From JBNGOQ01 sp050589645 (GTDB taxonomy: Bacteria > Bacteroidota > Bacteroidia > Flavobacteriales > Flavobacteriaceae), in NCBI RefSeq assembly GCF_050589645.1, contig NZ_JBNGOQ010000004.1:372001-436000 (forward strand): a DNA stretch of 64,000 nucleotides. The letters are read 5' to 3'. Within the stretch, counting starts at the first letter, position 1. Every line of letters starts with the position of its first letter. The notes below the pieces were generated by a model. The model ran no database searches. It was given only the letters and a program-made list of their open reading frames with translations, and was not told the DNA's origin. A program made the position numbers and the translations under genes. Of this stretch, positions 32,587-40,295 are shown piece by piece.

Positions 32587-33738
32587 CTATAGGTTTACTT
32601 TTAGGGAAATTTGCATTATAGTGCCTTCCTTGGAGGAGGAGAGCACTTTTATTTTCCCGTTATGGTATTCCTCCACAATGCGTTTTACCAAAGATAGTCC
32701 CAGACCCCAACCTCTTTTTTTGGAAGTGAAACCGGGATTAAAAATGGTTTGGAAATCGCTTTTTGCAATTCCATGCCCTGTATCGGAAACCATTATATTT
32801 ACGTAATTTCCGTCAGGAACGATTTCAATGGCGATATTTCCCTTGCCGCGCATGGCATCAATACCGTTCTTTACCAGGTTTTCAATGGTCCAATTATAGA
32901 GCGATCGGTTCAATTGTACCGGCAGGTTTTCCACTTTGGAATCGAAGGAAAACTGGATAAGTTTGGAACTTCTCAATTTTAGATAATCATAGGCATTTTT
33001 GGTTTCCACAACAATATTATGGCTTTCCAGTATGGGCAGTGAGCCTATTTTGGAAAAACGGTCGGTAATGGTCTGCAGGCGTGAAATATCCTTTTCTATT
33101 TCCTTGGTAATATCGGGGTTTATTTTTTCGGTCTTTAATAGTTCGTTCCATCCCAACAAGGAGGTCAAGGGGGTGCCGATCTGATGTGCCGTTTCCTTGG
33201 CCATCCCGGCCCAAAGCTTGTTCTGCTCCGAAGCCTTGTTGGTCTTAAAGAAGAAGAAAATAACTGCTCCAAACAAGAATATAATGAGCATCAGGGCAAT
33301 AGGGTAGTATTTCAATTTATTGAGGACTTCCGAGTTTCCATAGTACAGTGTGGCCAAGTGCTCTCCTTTATAGTCTATGGAAACCGGAGTGTTCTCCCCT
33401 TGAAACTGCTTAATTTTTTTTTTGATATAAAGTGTGTCCTGGGATAGTTCCGCGGGCATATTGTTAACCTTTATGGAGCCATCATTGTTTACCAGGATCA
33501 TGGGAGATGAGGTGTTGTTCTGAAAAATGGTCACATGCAGATTTCCCAAATCCCGATCTTCCGAGGACTGCAATAACTCGGATTGTGCGGTGGCCCAAAT
33601 CTCCATTTTTAGGCGCTCCTCCTCCTTGAATTTCTTAAAGAAGCTGTTGGTATTCCAAAGGATAAGACTTACTATAACAAAGGATGCTATAAGTAAAATG
33701 ATGTTCGATGTTTTCTTTTTGGGATTAAATGCCATCAA
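32587..33738 (-). CDS. Orphan membrane sensor histidine kinase
   Basis: 383 residues. One TM near residues 15-31 and a second near 148-168 enclose an extracytoplasmic region of about 115 residues. The HisKA contains MAKETAHQIGTPLTSLLGW with the phospho-acceptor His near 188, and the ATPase contains IENLVKNGIDAM, VSDTGHGI and GWGLGLSLVKRIVEE. No response regulator is adjacent; the zinc-ribbon gene follows directly. An alternative ATG one codon downstream (33735) exists. The signal sensed is unknown. Confidence 0.9.
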   Translation of the reverse strand: MMAFNPKKKTSNIILLIASFVIVSLILWNTNSFFKKFKEEERLKMEIWATAQSELLQSSEDRDLGNLHVTIFQNNTSSPMILVNNDGSIKVNNMPAELSQDTLYIKKKIKQFQGENTPVSIDYKGEHLATLYYGNSEVLNKLKYYPIALMLIIFLFGAVIFFFFKTNKASEQNKLWAGMAKETAHQIGTPLTSLLGWNELLKTEKINPDITKEIEKDISRLQTITDRFSKIGSLPILESHNIVVETKNAYDYLKLRSSKLIQFSFDSKVENLPVQLNRSLYNWTIENLVKNGIDAMRGKGNIAIEIVPDGNYVNIMVSDTGHGIAKSDFQTIFNPGFTSKKRGWGLGLSLVKRIVEEYHNGKIKVLSSSKEGTIMQISLKVNL

Positions 33739-34094
33739 GGAATTTCTTATGCCTAAATATAACGTAAATTGATAAAAGAAGTATCAATGAAAAGTTGGTA
33801 GTTGATGTTTGGTGGGAAAGCATAGGTGGTCGGAAGGAAACAGTTAATACCCATCAATACCTATAGGGGGAAGACAAAAGGAAAAAGCACAAAAAGGGAA
33901 AGGAAAGTGTACGATATAATCTCGCTCGTTGAAACTCCCATCGGCATACAAGCAGACGAATCGAAACGATATGAATCGAGAAATCAGAGTTGGGTACGAG
34001 CGTGTTGACTTCTAACGTTCAACTTCCAATTTCCGGGATTCGCCAATGGTCTTATTGTTTCATTTAGGGCACAATTTATGTACCTTTGCACCCT
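33739..34094. other. Intergenic region with 7-bp inverted repeat and promoter
   Basis: About 350 bases without a supported gene. CGCTCGT near 33923 and ACGAGCG near 33996 are inverted repeats with weaker inner AACTC pairing, which could form a long imperfect hairpin. The promoter of the flavin reductase gene occupies the right end. No tRNA or known RNA was recognised; a 60-codon frame here has no support. Confidence 0.4.
34055..34088 (+). promoter_or_regulatory. Promoter of the flavin reductase gene
   Basis: TTG at 34055-34057 and TACCTTTG at 34081-34088, spacing 23. The -7 box ends only 6 bases before the ATG at 34095, so the transcript may be leaderless or nearly so. Confidence 0.65.
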
Positions 34095-34997
34095 ATGGCA
34101 AAAATGGTTTCAATTCTTCCTTCCGAGGTCCCAACAGCTAAATTGCATGGCTATCTATTGGGGGCCGTAGGCCCTAGACCCATTGCGTTTGCAAGTACCA
34201 TGGATGCCGATGGAAGGCCCAACCTGTCGCCCTTTAGTTTTTTTAACGTGTTTAGCGCCAATCCGCCCATAATGATCTTTTCCCCGGCCCGTAGAGTAAG
34301 GGACAATACCACCAAACATACCTTGGAAAATGCACTGAATACCAAGGAAGTGGTCATTAATGTGGTGAACTATGACCTGGTGCAACAGGCCTCCCTTGCC
34401 AGCACGGAATACAGGGAGGGAGAGAACGAATTTAAAAAGGCCGGACTCACCATGTTGCCTTCCGATCTTGTAAGACCCTTTAGGGTGGCAGAATCCCCGG
34501 TGCAATTCGAGTGTAAGGTGCTTAAAGTGGAAGCTTTGGGAAAACAAGGCGGCGCTGGGAATCTTATTTTTTCCGAAGTTCTGAAAATACATGTAGCTCC
34601 CGACGTTTTGGACGATTTGGGAAACATTGATCAGCATAAGATAGATTTGGTTGCGCGTATGGGCGGGAATTGGTATAGCAGGGCCAATAAAGGCATGTTT
34701 GAGGTACCAAAACCCCTTTCCACCCTTGGCATTGGAGTTGATAAAATTCCAGATCACATTCGTTTGAGCCGTGTACTTACAGGAAATGACCTAGGGATGT
34801 TGGGGAATGTGGAAACGATCCCTTCGGATGAACAAGTAGCCGAATTTGTGGCATCGAACATGGGGATAAAAGCCATTATCAGTGCCGATGACGAAGAGCA
34901 ACTGCACAACAAGGCCAAAGCGTATTTGGATCAAAAGGATATTCCTGCGGCATGGAAGATATTATTGGCCGGGGCAAAGCAAAATAGGAAGGGATGA
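34095..34997 (+). CDS. Flavin reductase family protein
   Basis: About 300 residues (MAKMVSILPSEVP start; a TTG three codons upstream and an ATG three codons downstream are alternatives). The flavin-binding fold is seen in GAVGPRPIAFASTMDADGRPNLSPFSFFNVFSANPPIM and CKVLKVEALGKQGG. Such proteins bind FMN and reduce flavin with NAD(P)H or serve as flavoprotein oxidoreductases. It overlaps the methyltransferase start by 4 bases (ATGA), so the two are coupled. Confidence 0.92.
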   Translation: MAKMVSILPSEVPTAKLHGYLLGAVGPRPIAFASTMDADGRPNLSPFSFFNVFSANPPIMIFSPARRVRDNTTKHTLENALNTKEVVINVVNYDLVQQASLASTEYREGENEFKKAGLTMLPSDLVRPFRVAESPVQFECKVLKVEALGKQGGAGNLIFSEVLKIHVAPDVLDDLGNIDQHKIDLVARMGGNWYSRANKGMFEVPKPLSTLGIGVDKIPDHIRLSRVLTGNDLGMLGNVETIPSDEQVAEFVASNMGIKAIISADDEEQLHNKAKAYLDQKDIPAAWKILLAGAKQNRKG

Positions 34998-35803
34998 AAC
35001 GTATTCAACTGTTCGAATTTGAGGATTTTCAGTGGTTCCCGTCATGGATGAGGAAGTCCATGACCAATTTGATAGTGGTCTTACATAAAATGGTAGGGGT
35101 ATCCGAAGTCTTGGCCAAGCTTGTGGCCAAAGTGGTCCAGGACAAGAATCTACATACGATTGTGGATTTGGGTTCGGGATCGGGAGGTGCCATGCCCCAG
35201 GTACTTCATTTGCTTCACAAGAACTACGGTTTAATGGATGTAAACCTGGTCTTAACAGATTTATATCCGGATCCGGGAACGGTTAAGAAATTTAATCAAG
35301 GGGCAGAAACTGGTATACGGTATCGCGAAACTCCTGTAGATGCCACTGCAATAGGCACAGCTCCAGAGGGACTTAAAACCATGGTCAATAGCTTTCACCA
35401 CATGCGGCCCGCGGAGGCGAGAAAAATTTTGGAGTCTGCCGCAAAGGACCAACAAGCTTTACTGATTTACGAAATGGGCAAAAACAACATTCCTCTAGTC
35501 ATTTGGTGGCTACTGTTGCCTATTTCATTGGTCATCTTGATTATCATGGTGTTTTTTATGACGCCATTTGTAAAACCCTTATCTTGGCGGCAAATCGTGT
35601 TTACCTATTTAATTCCGATAATTCCCATCTGTTACGCTTGGGACGGACAGGCATCACTACCAAGGATGTACACCCTTAGTGATATGAAAGAGCTGCTCAA
35701 GGGTCTGGAATCTGAAAACTACCAATGGGAAATGGGAGACGTTAAAAAGGAAAATAACAAAAACATGGGAACTTTTGTGCTGGGGTGCCCCATACCCGCT
35801 TAA
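34994..35803 (+). CDS. SAM-dependent methyltransferase with C-terminal membrane segments
   Basis: 269 residues. The Rossmann motif I is TIVDLGSGSGGAMPQVL near residue 54, with VNLVLTDLYPDPGT as motif II and MVNSFHHMRPAEARKIL as motif IV. Unusually, residues about 165-215 contain two hydrophobic helices (PLVIWWLLLPISLVILIIMVF and QIVFTYLIPIIPICYAW), so the enzyme is probably membrane attached and may methylate a lipid or quinone-like molecule. The substrate is unknown. It is coupled to the flavin reductase gene. Confidence 0.85.
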   Translation: MKRIQLFEFEDFQWFPSWMRKSMTNLIVVLHKMVGVSEVLAKLVAKVVQDKNLHTIVDLGSGSGGAMPQVLHLLHKNYGLMDVNLVLTDLYPDPGTVKKFNQGAETGIRYRETPVDATAIGTAPEGLKTMVNSFHHMRPAEARKILESAAKDQQALLIYEMGKNNIPLVIWWLLLPISLVILIIMVFFMTPFVKPLSWRQIVFTYLIPIIPICYAWDGQASLPRMYTLSDMKELLKGLESENYQWEMGDVKKENNKNMGTFVLGCPIPA

Positions 35804-35849
35804 GGAAATCAGAAAAACACAGCGCAATAATTATAAAGCAATAACGAAG

Positions 35850-36227
35850 ATGGAAGTACAAGGAAAAATTAAAATGATCGATGAGACCAAGACCTACGGA
35901 AACAACGGTTTTAGGAAAAGGGAAGTGGTCATTACAACGGAAGAGCAATATCCACAGCATATTTTGGTGGAATTTATACAGGACAAGTGCGATCTGCTGA
36001 ACAACTACAGCGAAGGGCAGGCCGTAAAAATAAGCATTAACCTCAGAGGAAGGGAATGGACAAACGCCCAAGGCGAGACCAAGTATTTCAATTCCATCCA
36101 GGGCTGGCGTATTGAGAACCTGCAGGCAGAGGAAGGTGATGGAAACATGCCCCCGGTTCCTCCCATGGACGCCTTTGAGCCGGCCGACAACCTCAATGAG
36201 GAAGAACACGACGACCTACCGTTCTAA
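35850..36227 (+). CDS. DUF3127 protein (OB-fold type, possibly ssDNA-binding)
   Basis: 125 residues from ATG 35850 (MEVQGKIKMIDETKTYG). The N-terminal 90 residues carry the DUF3127 pattern VQGKIKMIDE, FRKREVVITTEEQYPQHI and LINLRGREWTNAQGETKYFNSIQGW, an OB-like beta barrel. The C-terminal 30 residues are acidic and end DLPF, like the tail of single-stranded DNA-binding proteins that recruits partners. A single-strand DNA role is inference. The aat frame begins 18 bases downstream of its stop. Confidence 0.88.
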   Translation: MEVQGKIKMIDETKTYGNNGFRKREVVITTEEQYPQHILVEFIQDKCDLLNNYSEGQAVKISINLRGREWTNAQGETKYFNSIQGWRIENLQAEEGDGNMPPVPPMDAFEPADNLNEEEHDDLPF

Positions 36228-36245
36228 GGACTTAAGAATATACCG

Positions 36246-36911
36246 TTGGAAACGGATGGAAGGGGAAGGCCCACGTTTTTTTTGACCGAAAAGTTGGAAT
36301 TTCCTCCAGTGGAAAATACCAATGCTGAAGGCTTATTGGCAGTAGGGGGCGACTTGTCGGAAGCACGTTTGCTGTTGGCCTACCAAAACGGTATTTTTCC
36401 CTGGTTCAATGAGGATTCCCTGATTCTTTGGTGGAGCCCAGATCCAAGGATGGTGTTGTTCCCGCATAAGATCCATATCTCTAAAAGTATGGGACGTGTG
36501 ATGCAAAGCAATCAATTTCAGCTTACAAAGAACACCTGCTTCGAAACGGTCATTGATCAATGTGCCCTGGCAAAAAGAGAAGGACAAGAGGGGACCTGGA
36601 TTACCGAGGAGATGAAAGAGGCGTATAAAAAACTCTTCAAAAGAGGTGTTGCCAGGTCTTACGAGGTCTGGCGCCACGACAAATTGGTGGGGGGTCTTTA
36701 CGGGATAGATTTAGGGCATGTGTTCTGCGGGGAAAGCATGTTCAGTTTGGAAAGCAACGCCTCCAAATTCGCCCTGATAAAATTATCGGAGGAATTGGCA
36801 CGAAAACACTACAAGCTTATCGATTGTCAATTATACACCGGACATCTGGAACGCATGGGTGCCGAGGAAATTCCCAGGACACGGTTTATGGAATTCTTAA
36901 AAGTGGGGTAA
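36246..36911 (+). CDS. aat: Leucyl/phenylalanyl-tRNA-protein transferase
   Basis: About 221 residues. It contains GLLAVGGDLSEARLLLAYQNGIFPWF and ILWWSPDPRMVLFP, the L/F-transferase signatures, and GLYGIDLGHVFCGESMFS. It adds Leu or Phe to proteins bearing N-terminal basic residues, marking them for ClpAP in the N-degron pathway. There is no in-frame ATG near the start; TTG 36246 is the best start, and further TTGs lie close downstream. The gene follows DUF3127 by 18 bases and may be coupled. Confidence 0.93.
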   Translation: METDGRGRPTFFLTEKLEFPPVENTNAEGLLAVGGDLSEARLLLAYQNGIFPWFNEDSLILWWSPDPRMVLFPHKIHISKSMGRVMQSNQFQLTKNTCFETVIDQCALAKREGQEGTWITEEMKEAYKKLFKRGVARSYEVWRHDKLVGGLYGIDLGHVFCGESMFSLESNASKFALIKLSEELARKHYKLIDCQLYTGHLERMGAEEIPRTRFMEFLKVG

Positions 36912-36983
36912 GGGGAACAGATAGGAAAGTTGTATTTCCTAAATCAAGGGCAATACCGTATCGCGCTTTTTGCGAAATATCTT

Positions 36984-37565
36984 TTAATACAATACATGGT
37001 CATGGTTGGCTGGAAGCGACTTCCTTATACGGATCAGATTGCCTTGGGCATCAAAAAGAACCTCAAATTCCCCATGGTACATTTCCTTTTTTCCGGTAAA
37101 AGTGACCTCGTAGTTCAAGTAGGGCAACAGGAGATTTTGAAAGGCATCAAATAAGACCTTTGCCGGAGGTGTGTCGGGGCTCACCGGATATTGCTGCTGT
37201 ATCTTTTTAATGCGTATTTTTTTGAAATTACGATTAAGGTAGCCCGCTACATTGTCCCAACTATCACTGGGGATATCAATTTCCTTAATGGTTATCCCTG
37301 CAGCTTTCAACGTCCCTGGTTTGCTAAACACAAGGTTGTAATGCAAACGGTCTTTTTTAAACTTTGCCTCGAAACGGGTTTTGGTGCTATCAATTTCCTT
37401 GTAAAAACGGATTCTTTTGACGCTCTCCAACTTCTGGGAGATGAACGCCAAAGCCTCGGGTGGAAATTGTTTTTTTAAGATACGGTGCTCCCGTTCGTAC
37501 TTGTTTTGGGAAAAACAAGTAGTGATGGAGAAGAGCAAAACAAAAAGAGTAACGCTATACCTCAT
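36984..37565 (-). CDS. Secreted hypothetical protein, PepSY-like C-terminus
   Basis: 193 residues with a signal peptide (MRYSVTLFVLLFSITTCFSQ). The mature part is basic and of mixed beta/alpha character, with two FKKIRIKKIQQQYP-like segments and a C-terminal EFEVLFDAQGNLIRIRKSLP resembling PepSY-like repeats. No named family is recognised. It overlaps the tag gene by 11 bases (same strand, tag upstream), so the two may be co-transcribed. Confidence 0.72.
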   Translation of the reverse strand: MRYSVTLFVLLFSITTCFSQNKYEREHRILKKQFPPEALAFISQKLESVKRIRFYKEIDSTKTRFEAKFKKDRLHYNLVFSKPGTLKAAGITIKEIDIPSDSWDNVAGYLNRNFKKIRIKKIQQQYPVSPDTPPAKVLFDAFQNLLLPYLNYEVTFTGKKEMYHGEFEVLFDAQGNLIRIRKSLPANHDHVLY

Positions 37566-38118
37566 GGTATCTAAAACAACTTACCTCATGATCGTTCACC
37601 ATCCCCGTGGCCTGCATGTGCGCGTATACCACGGTACTGCCCACAAATTTAAACCCTCTGCCTTTTAAGTCTTTACTCAGGGTATCGGACAGATCGGTTT
37701 TGGCCGGAGCTTCTTTGTGATCTTTTAAGGCATTCTTTATGGGTTTTCCGTCAACGAAGCTCCAAATATAGTTGCTAAAACTGCCAAACTCCTCTTGTAT
37801 CTTTATGAAGGCCTGCGCATTGGACACCGTGGCACGTACTTTTAGCTTGTTCCTTATGATACCGGTATCCTGCAACAAGGCCGCTATTTTGGTCTCATTG
37901 TACCTGGCAATTTTTTTGTAGTCAAAATGGTCAAAAGCCTTTCTAAAATTTTCCCGTTTCCTGAGAATGGTTATCCAACTTAAGCCGGCCTGAAAGGTCT
38001 CCAATATCAAAAACTCGAACAAGGTGGCATCGTCCCTAACGGGTACTCCCCATTCCCTATCGTGATAGGCTTCGTAAAGTTCATCGCCTACACACCATCC
38101 ACATTTGTGTTTTTCCAT
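37555..38118 (-). CDS. tag: DNA-3-methyladenine glycosylase I
   Basis: 187 residues. CGWCVGDELYEAYHDREWGVP at the start and TGMVNDHEVSCFRYHEV at the end supply the Cys/His residues that bind structural zinc in Tag. It removes 3-methyladenine from alkylated DNA. The helical core ILETFQAGLSWITILRKRENFRKAF is intact, and the length is standard. Confidence 0.96.
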   Translation of the reverse strand: MEKHKCGWCVGDELYEAYHDREWGVPVRDDATLFEFLILETFQAGLSWITILRKRENFRKAFDHFDYKKIARYNETKIAALLQDTGIIRNKLKVRATVSNAQAFIKIQEEFGSFSNYIWSFVDGKPIKNALKDHKEAPAKTDLSDTLSKDLKGRGFKFVGSTVVYAHMQATGMVNDHEVSCFRYHEV

Positions 38119-38194
38119 GGTAAAAACTATAGGTTAAAGATAGGCAAAATTCGATGTGGTGCGTGTAACGAAAAAAGGGAAAAAAGGCTTGGAA

Positions 38195-38512
38195 TTAGGT
38201 TTTTAAGGTGCGTTGCAGTAGCTGATCGGCCTGTTCGGGATCCATATACACAATGGGAAGGGCATAGAGCACGGGCATCTGATCCCCATAGGTTTCACGA
38301 AGGCGGTGGTTGATGGGTTGAAAAAGCAGGGATTTCGTTTTTGCGGTAATCAGTACTTGTTGGGTTTCATTTATTTTCCCCGGACCCCGTTTTCGGGTGT
38401 ACCCAGTGCTTTCCATAACGGTGGCATTCCATATGAGTCGTTCGCCTATAAGTAAGTGTATTATTTTTTTGGCCTCGGTTTGGTCGGTACATATGATATG
38501 TATTGCCATCAT
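38195..38512 (-). CDS. cutA: CutA-like divalent-cation tolerance protein
   Basis: 105 residues. Patterns TDQTEAKKIIHLLIGERLIWNATVMES and VLITAKTKSLLFQPINHRLRETYGDQMPVLYALPIVYMD match the trimeric ferredoxin-like CutA1 fold, though the usual motifs are divergent. CutA was linked to copper/zinc tolerance in E. coli; its true role is unclear. A terminator for the upstream gene pair lies between 38574 and 38640, so cutA should have its own promoter. Confidence 0.78.
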   Translation of the reverse strand: MMAIHIICTDQTEAKKIIHLLIGERLIWNATVMESTGYTRKRGPGKINETQQVLITAKTKSLLFQPINHRLRETYGDQMPVLYALPIVYMDPEQADQLLQRTLKT

Positions 38513-38573
38513 AATCTACGGTTTTATAGGTTGCTCCATTACACGCACTAATGGCAGTGAGCACTGTTGTGAC

Positions 38574-38640
38574 AAAAAAGGCGCCAGCCGGGGAAAACTC
38601 AAGACGTTTTGCGAACAGTAACTTTTGAGTTGGCTGGCGC
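38574..38640 (-). terminator. Terminator of the tandem small secreted-protein genes
   Basis: Read on the minus strand: a 16-bp stem made of GCGCCAGCC (38632-38640) with GGCTGGCGC (38581-38589) and of AACTCAA (38625-38631) with TTGAGTT (38596-38602), a 6-base bulge between, and a T-run at 38574-38579. A second small hairpin (CCATAG/CTATGG) overlaps the stop codon of the gene at 38676. Confidence 0.78.
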
Positions 38641-38675
38641 ACCAGAGAGCCATAGTAAGATGCTTCGCTTTTGTG

Positions 38676-39053
38676 CTATGGAGCACTTTCTTTTGGGGAG
38701 GCGATCTTTAATTCGCCCGCTTGCAAAGCATTTTCCAGATCGGCCTTCACGCTGGGCAAAAACCTAAAGAATTTACGCCCATCCTTGCGTTTCAAGGTAA
38801 CCTGTGTATTGTTGTTGTCCTTTGTCATCATATCGGAAACCACCACTTTGCATCCATAAACACGCCCCATATCCGCAATACCCCCTCTTTTTATGATAAA
38901 GTTCTTACGCGGAAAATGGATATGCTTAAAAGTGGGACCTGCCGGCTCTTGTATAATTATGATGTCGCCAACAGCGATAGGATTGTCCTTTCCCTGTGCC
39001 TGGATGCCCAGAGCAAAAAATAAACTTGTGATAATCAATAGTGCTTTTTTCAT
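38676..39053 (-). CDS. Small secreted hypothetical protein, paralog A
   Basis: 125 residues with a signal peptide (MKKALLIITSLFFALGIQAQ). The conserved core is VYGCKVVVSDMM, then TQVTLKRKDGRKFFRFLPSVKADL. It aligns with the gene just upstream (39092), so this is a tandem duplication. No known family is recognised. It is predicted to act in the periplasm or outside the cell. The two genes lie divergent from a TetR-led export operon. Confidence 0.8.
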   Translation of the reverse strand: MKKALLIITSLFFALGIQAQGKDNPIAVGDIIIIQEPAGPTFKHIHFPRKNFIIKRGGIADMGRVYGCKVVVSDMMTKDNNNTQVTLKRKDGRKFFRFLPSVKADLENALQAGELKIASPKESAP

Positions 39054-39091
39054 GACTTCAAATATTATGTATCGTTGTTCTGTTCTTGCCT

Positions 39092-39478
39092 TTAGGGAAA
39101 AAGACCGGTATTCCCAACGTCTTGCTGCTCCATAGGGGTCAGTTTGGCCCTTATTGTAGGAAACAGGTTGAAAAAGGTACGCCCATCTTCCCTTCTAAGG
39201 ACTACATGTATTACACCGCTACTACCCCGATCCATGCGCTCCACAATGAGCTTGCTACCGTAAATATTAAGATAGTTTCCTGCACCGTCCAAATCGTTAA
39301 GTCCACCCATGAGCACGGCCGTACCCCTATTTGGGAGATTTATTTCTGCACCTTCCGTGCCGGATATGTTGTCAATTTTTTGATAATTGTCCCATTCAAA
39401 AAAATAACCTTTCTGAGCCTGTAAACCGCTCCAAGCACCTAAAATCAATACACAGAGTACTATTTTCTTCATAGACAT
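39092..39478 (-). CDS. Small secreted hypothetical protein, paralog B
   Basis: 128 residues; the start could also be the ATG two codons downstream (MKKIVLCVL). A signal peptide ends near LQAQ. The core is IYGSKLIVERMDR, then HVVLRREDGRTFFNLFPTIRAKL, matching paralog A at the same spacing. The N-terminal third is different, so only the C-terminal half is clearly related. Function unknown. Its start is 140 bases from the divergent TetR regulator. Confidence 0.8.
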   Translation of the reverse strand: MSMKKIVLCVLILGAWSGLQAQKGYFFEWDNYQKIDNISGTEGAEINLPNRGTAVLMGGLNDLDGAGNYLNIYGSKLIVERMDRGSSGVIHVVLRREDGRTFFNLFPTIRAKLTPMEQQDVGNTGLFP

Positions 39479-39520
39479 AATAGGTTTAATAGCCCAACTT
39501 ATGGAGGTATGAAATTACGC

Positions 39521-39534
39521 ATATTATATAATAT
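39521..39534. repeat. 14-bp palindrome between divergent genes
   Basis: ATATTATATAATAT is a perfect palindrome 43 bases from the start of paralog B. It could be a regulator site or simply AT-rich sequence. Confidence 0.45.
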
Positions 39535-39537
39535 TAC

Positions 39538-39592
39538 AAGTATTACTTTCGTTAAACATTAGTTAAACTATTATATATTGATAGTAATACTT
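39538..39592. promoter_or_regulatory. Inverted repeat, candidate TetR operator
   Basis: AAGTATTAC (39538-39546) and GTAATACTT (39584-39592) are perfect 9-bp inverted repeats 37 bases apart. The right arm lies directly upstream of the -7 box at 39594-39601. A GTTAAAC direct repeat lies between them. TetR-type repressors often act on such sites at their own promoter, but the arm spacing is unusually wide. Confidence 0.5.
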
Positions 39593-39593
39593 T

Positions 39594-39601
39594 TATATTT
39601 G
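39594..39601 (+). promoter_or_regulatory. -7 box for the TetR-led operon
   Basis: TATATTTG matches TAnnTTTG and is 16 bases before the TetR ATG at 39618. A TTG at 39578-39580 is only 13 bases upstream. Confidence 0.55.
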
Positions 39602-39617
39602 AGCAAAATTTACCACG

Positions 39618-40295
39618 ATGAAGCATTTACTTCAAACCCTCAAGATTGGGATTAACGAAAATATCTATGTAAAGGACCCTGAATCTTCGGATTTGGGGAA
39701 GCGGATCATTGAGAACGGTATTGTAATGATTCATGAAATGGGTTTTGAGAGCTTTACCTTTAAAAAGCTGGGTGATAGGATTGGCTCCAATGAGAGTTCC
39801 ATATACCGCTATTTTGAGAATAAGCACAAACTGCTGCTATATCTTACCTCCTGGTATTGGGGGTGGCTGGAGTATCAATTGGTTTTTGCCACCAATGGAA
39901 TTTCAGACCCAGGAACCAAATTGGAAACGGGTATAGCCATCATCACCAAATCTATTGAGGAGGACTCCTCATTTTCCCATATCAATGAAGTACTGCTAAA
40001 CAAGATTGTCATCAATGAATATTCCAAATCGTACTTGACCAAAGAAGTGGACAAAGAGAACAAGGAAGGCTATTTCGCCATTTATAAACGCTTGGTCCAC
40101 CGAATTCGCGATATGATCCGTGAGGTTGATGGCACATATTCCTATCCTTCGAGCTTGGCCAGTACGGTCATAGAGGGCGCTTTACACCAAAATTTCCTTT
40201 CAGAGCATTTTGCCTCCATGACAGACTGCAATGAAACTGTTGAGACAACACAGTACTTTACAAACTTGGTGTTCAACTCCCTAAACAAAACCTAG
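39618..40295 (+). CDS. TetR/AcrR-family transcriptional regulator
   Basis: 225 residues. The HTH is GFESFTFKKLGDRIGSNESSIYRYFENKHKLLLYLTSWYW, a clear TetR-N domain starting near residue 40, unusually far from the N-terminus, with 35 residues before it. The C-terminal ligand-binding part is not assignable. Its stop is immediately followed by the ABC gene ATG, so it heads an operon with the ABC, HlyD and TolC genes and probably controls it. Confidence 0.9.
   Translation: MKHLLQTLKIGINENIYVKDPESSDLGKRIIENGIVMIHEMGFESFTFKKLGDRIGSNESSIYRYFENKHKLLLYLTSWYWGWLEYQLVFATNGISDPGTKLETGIAIITKSIEEDSSFSHINEVLLNKIVINEYSKSYLTKEVDKENKEGYFAIYKRLVHRIRDMIREVDGTYSYPSSLASTVIEGALHQNFLSEHFASMTDCNETVETTQYFTNLVFNSLNKT

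Noticed and set aside
33826..34008. 60-codon plus-strand frame in the intergenic region
   Set aside because: Basic, low-complexity, no homology pattern and no promoter or start context.
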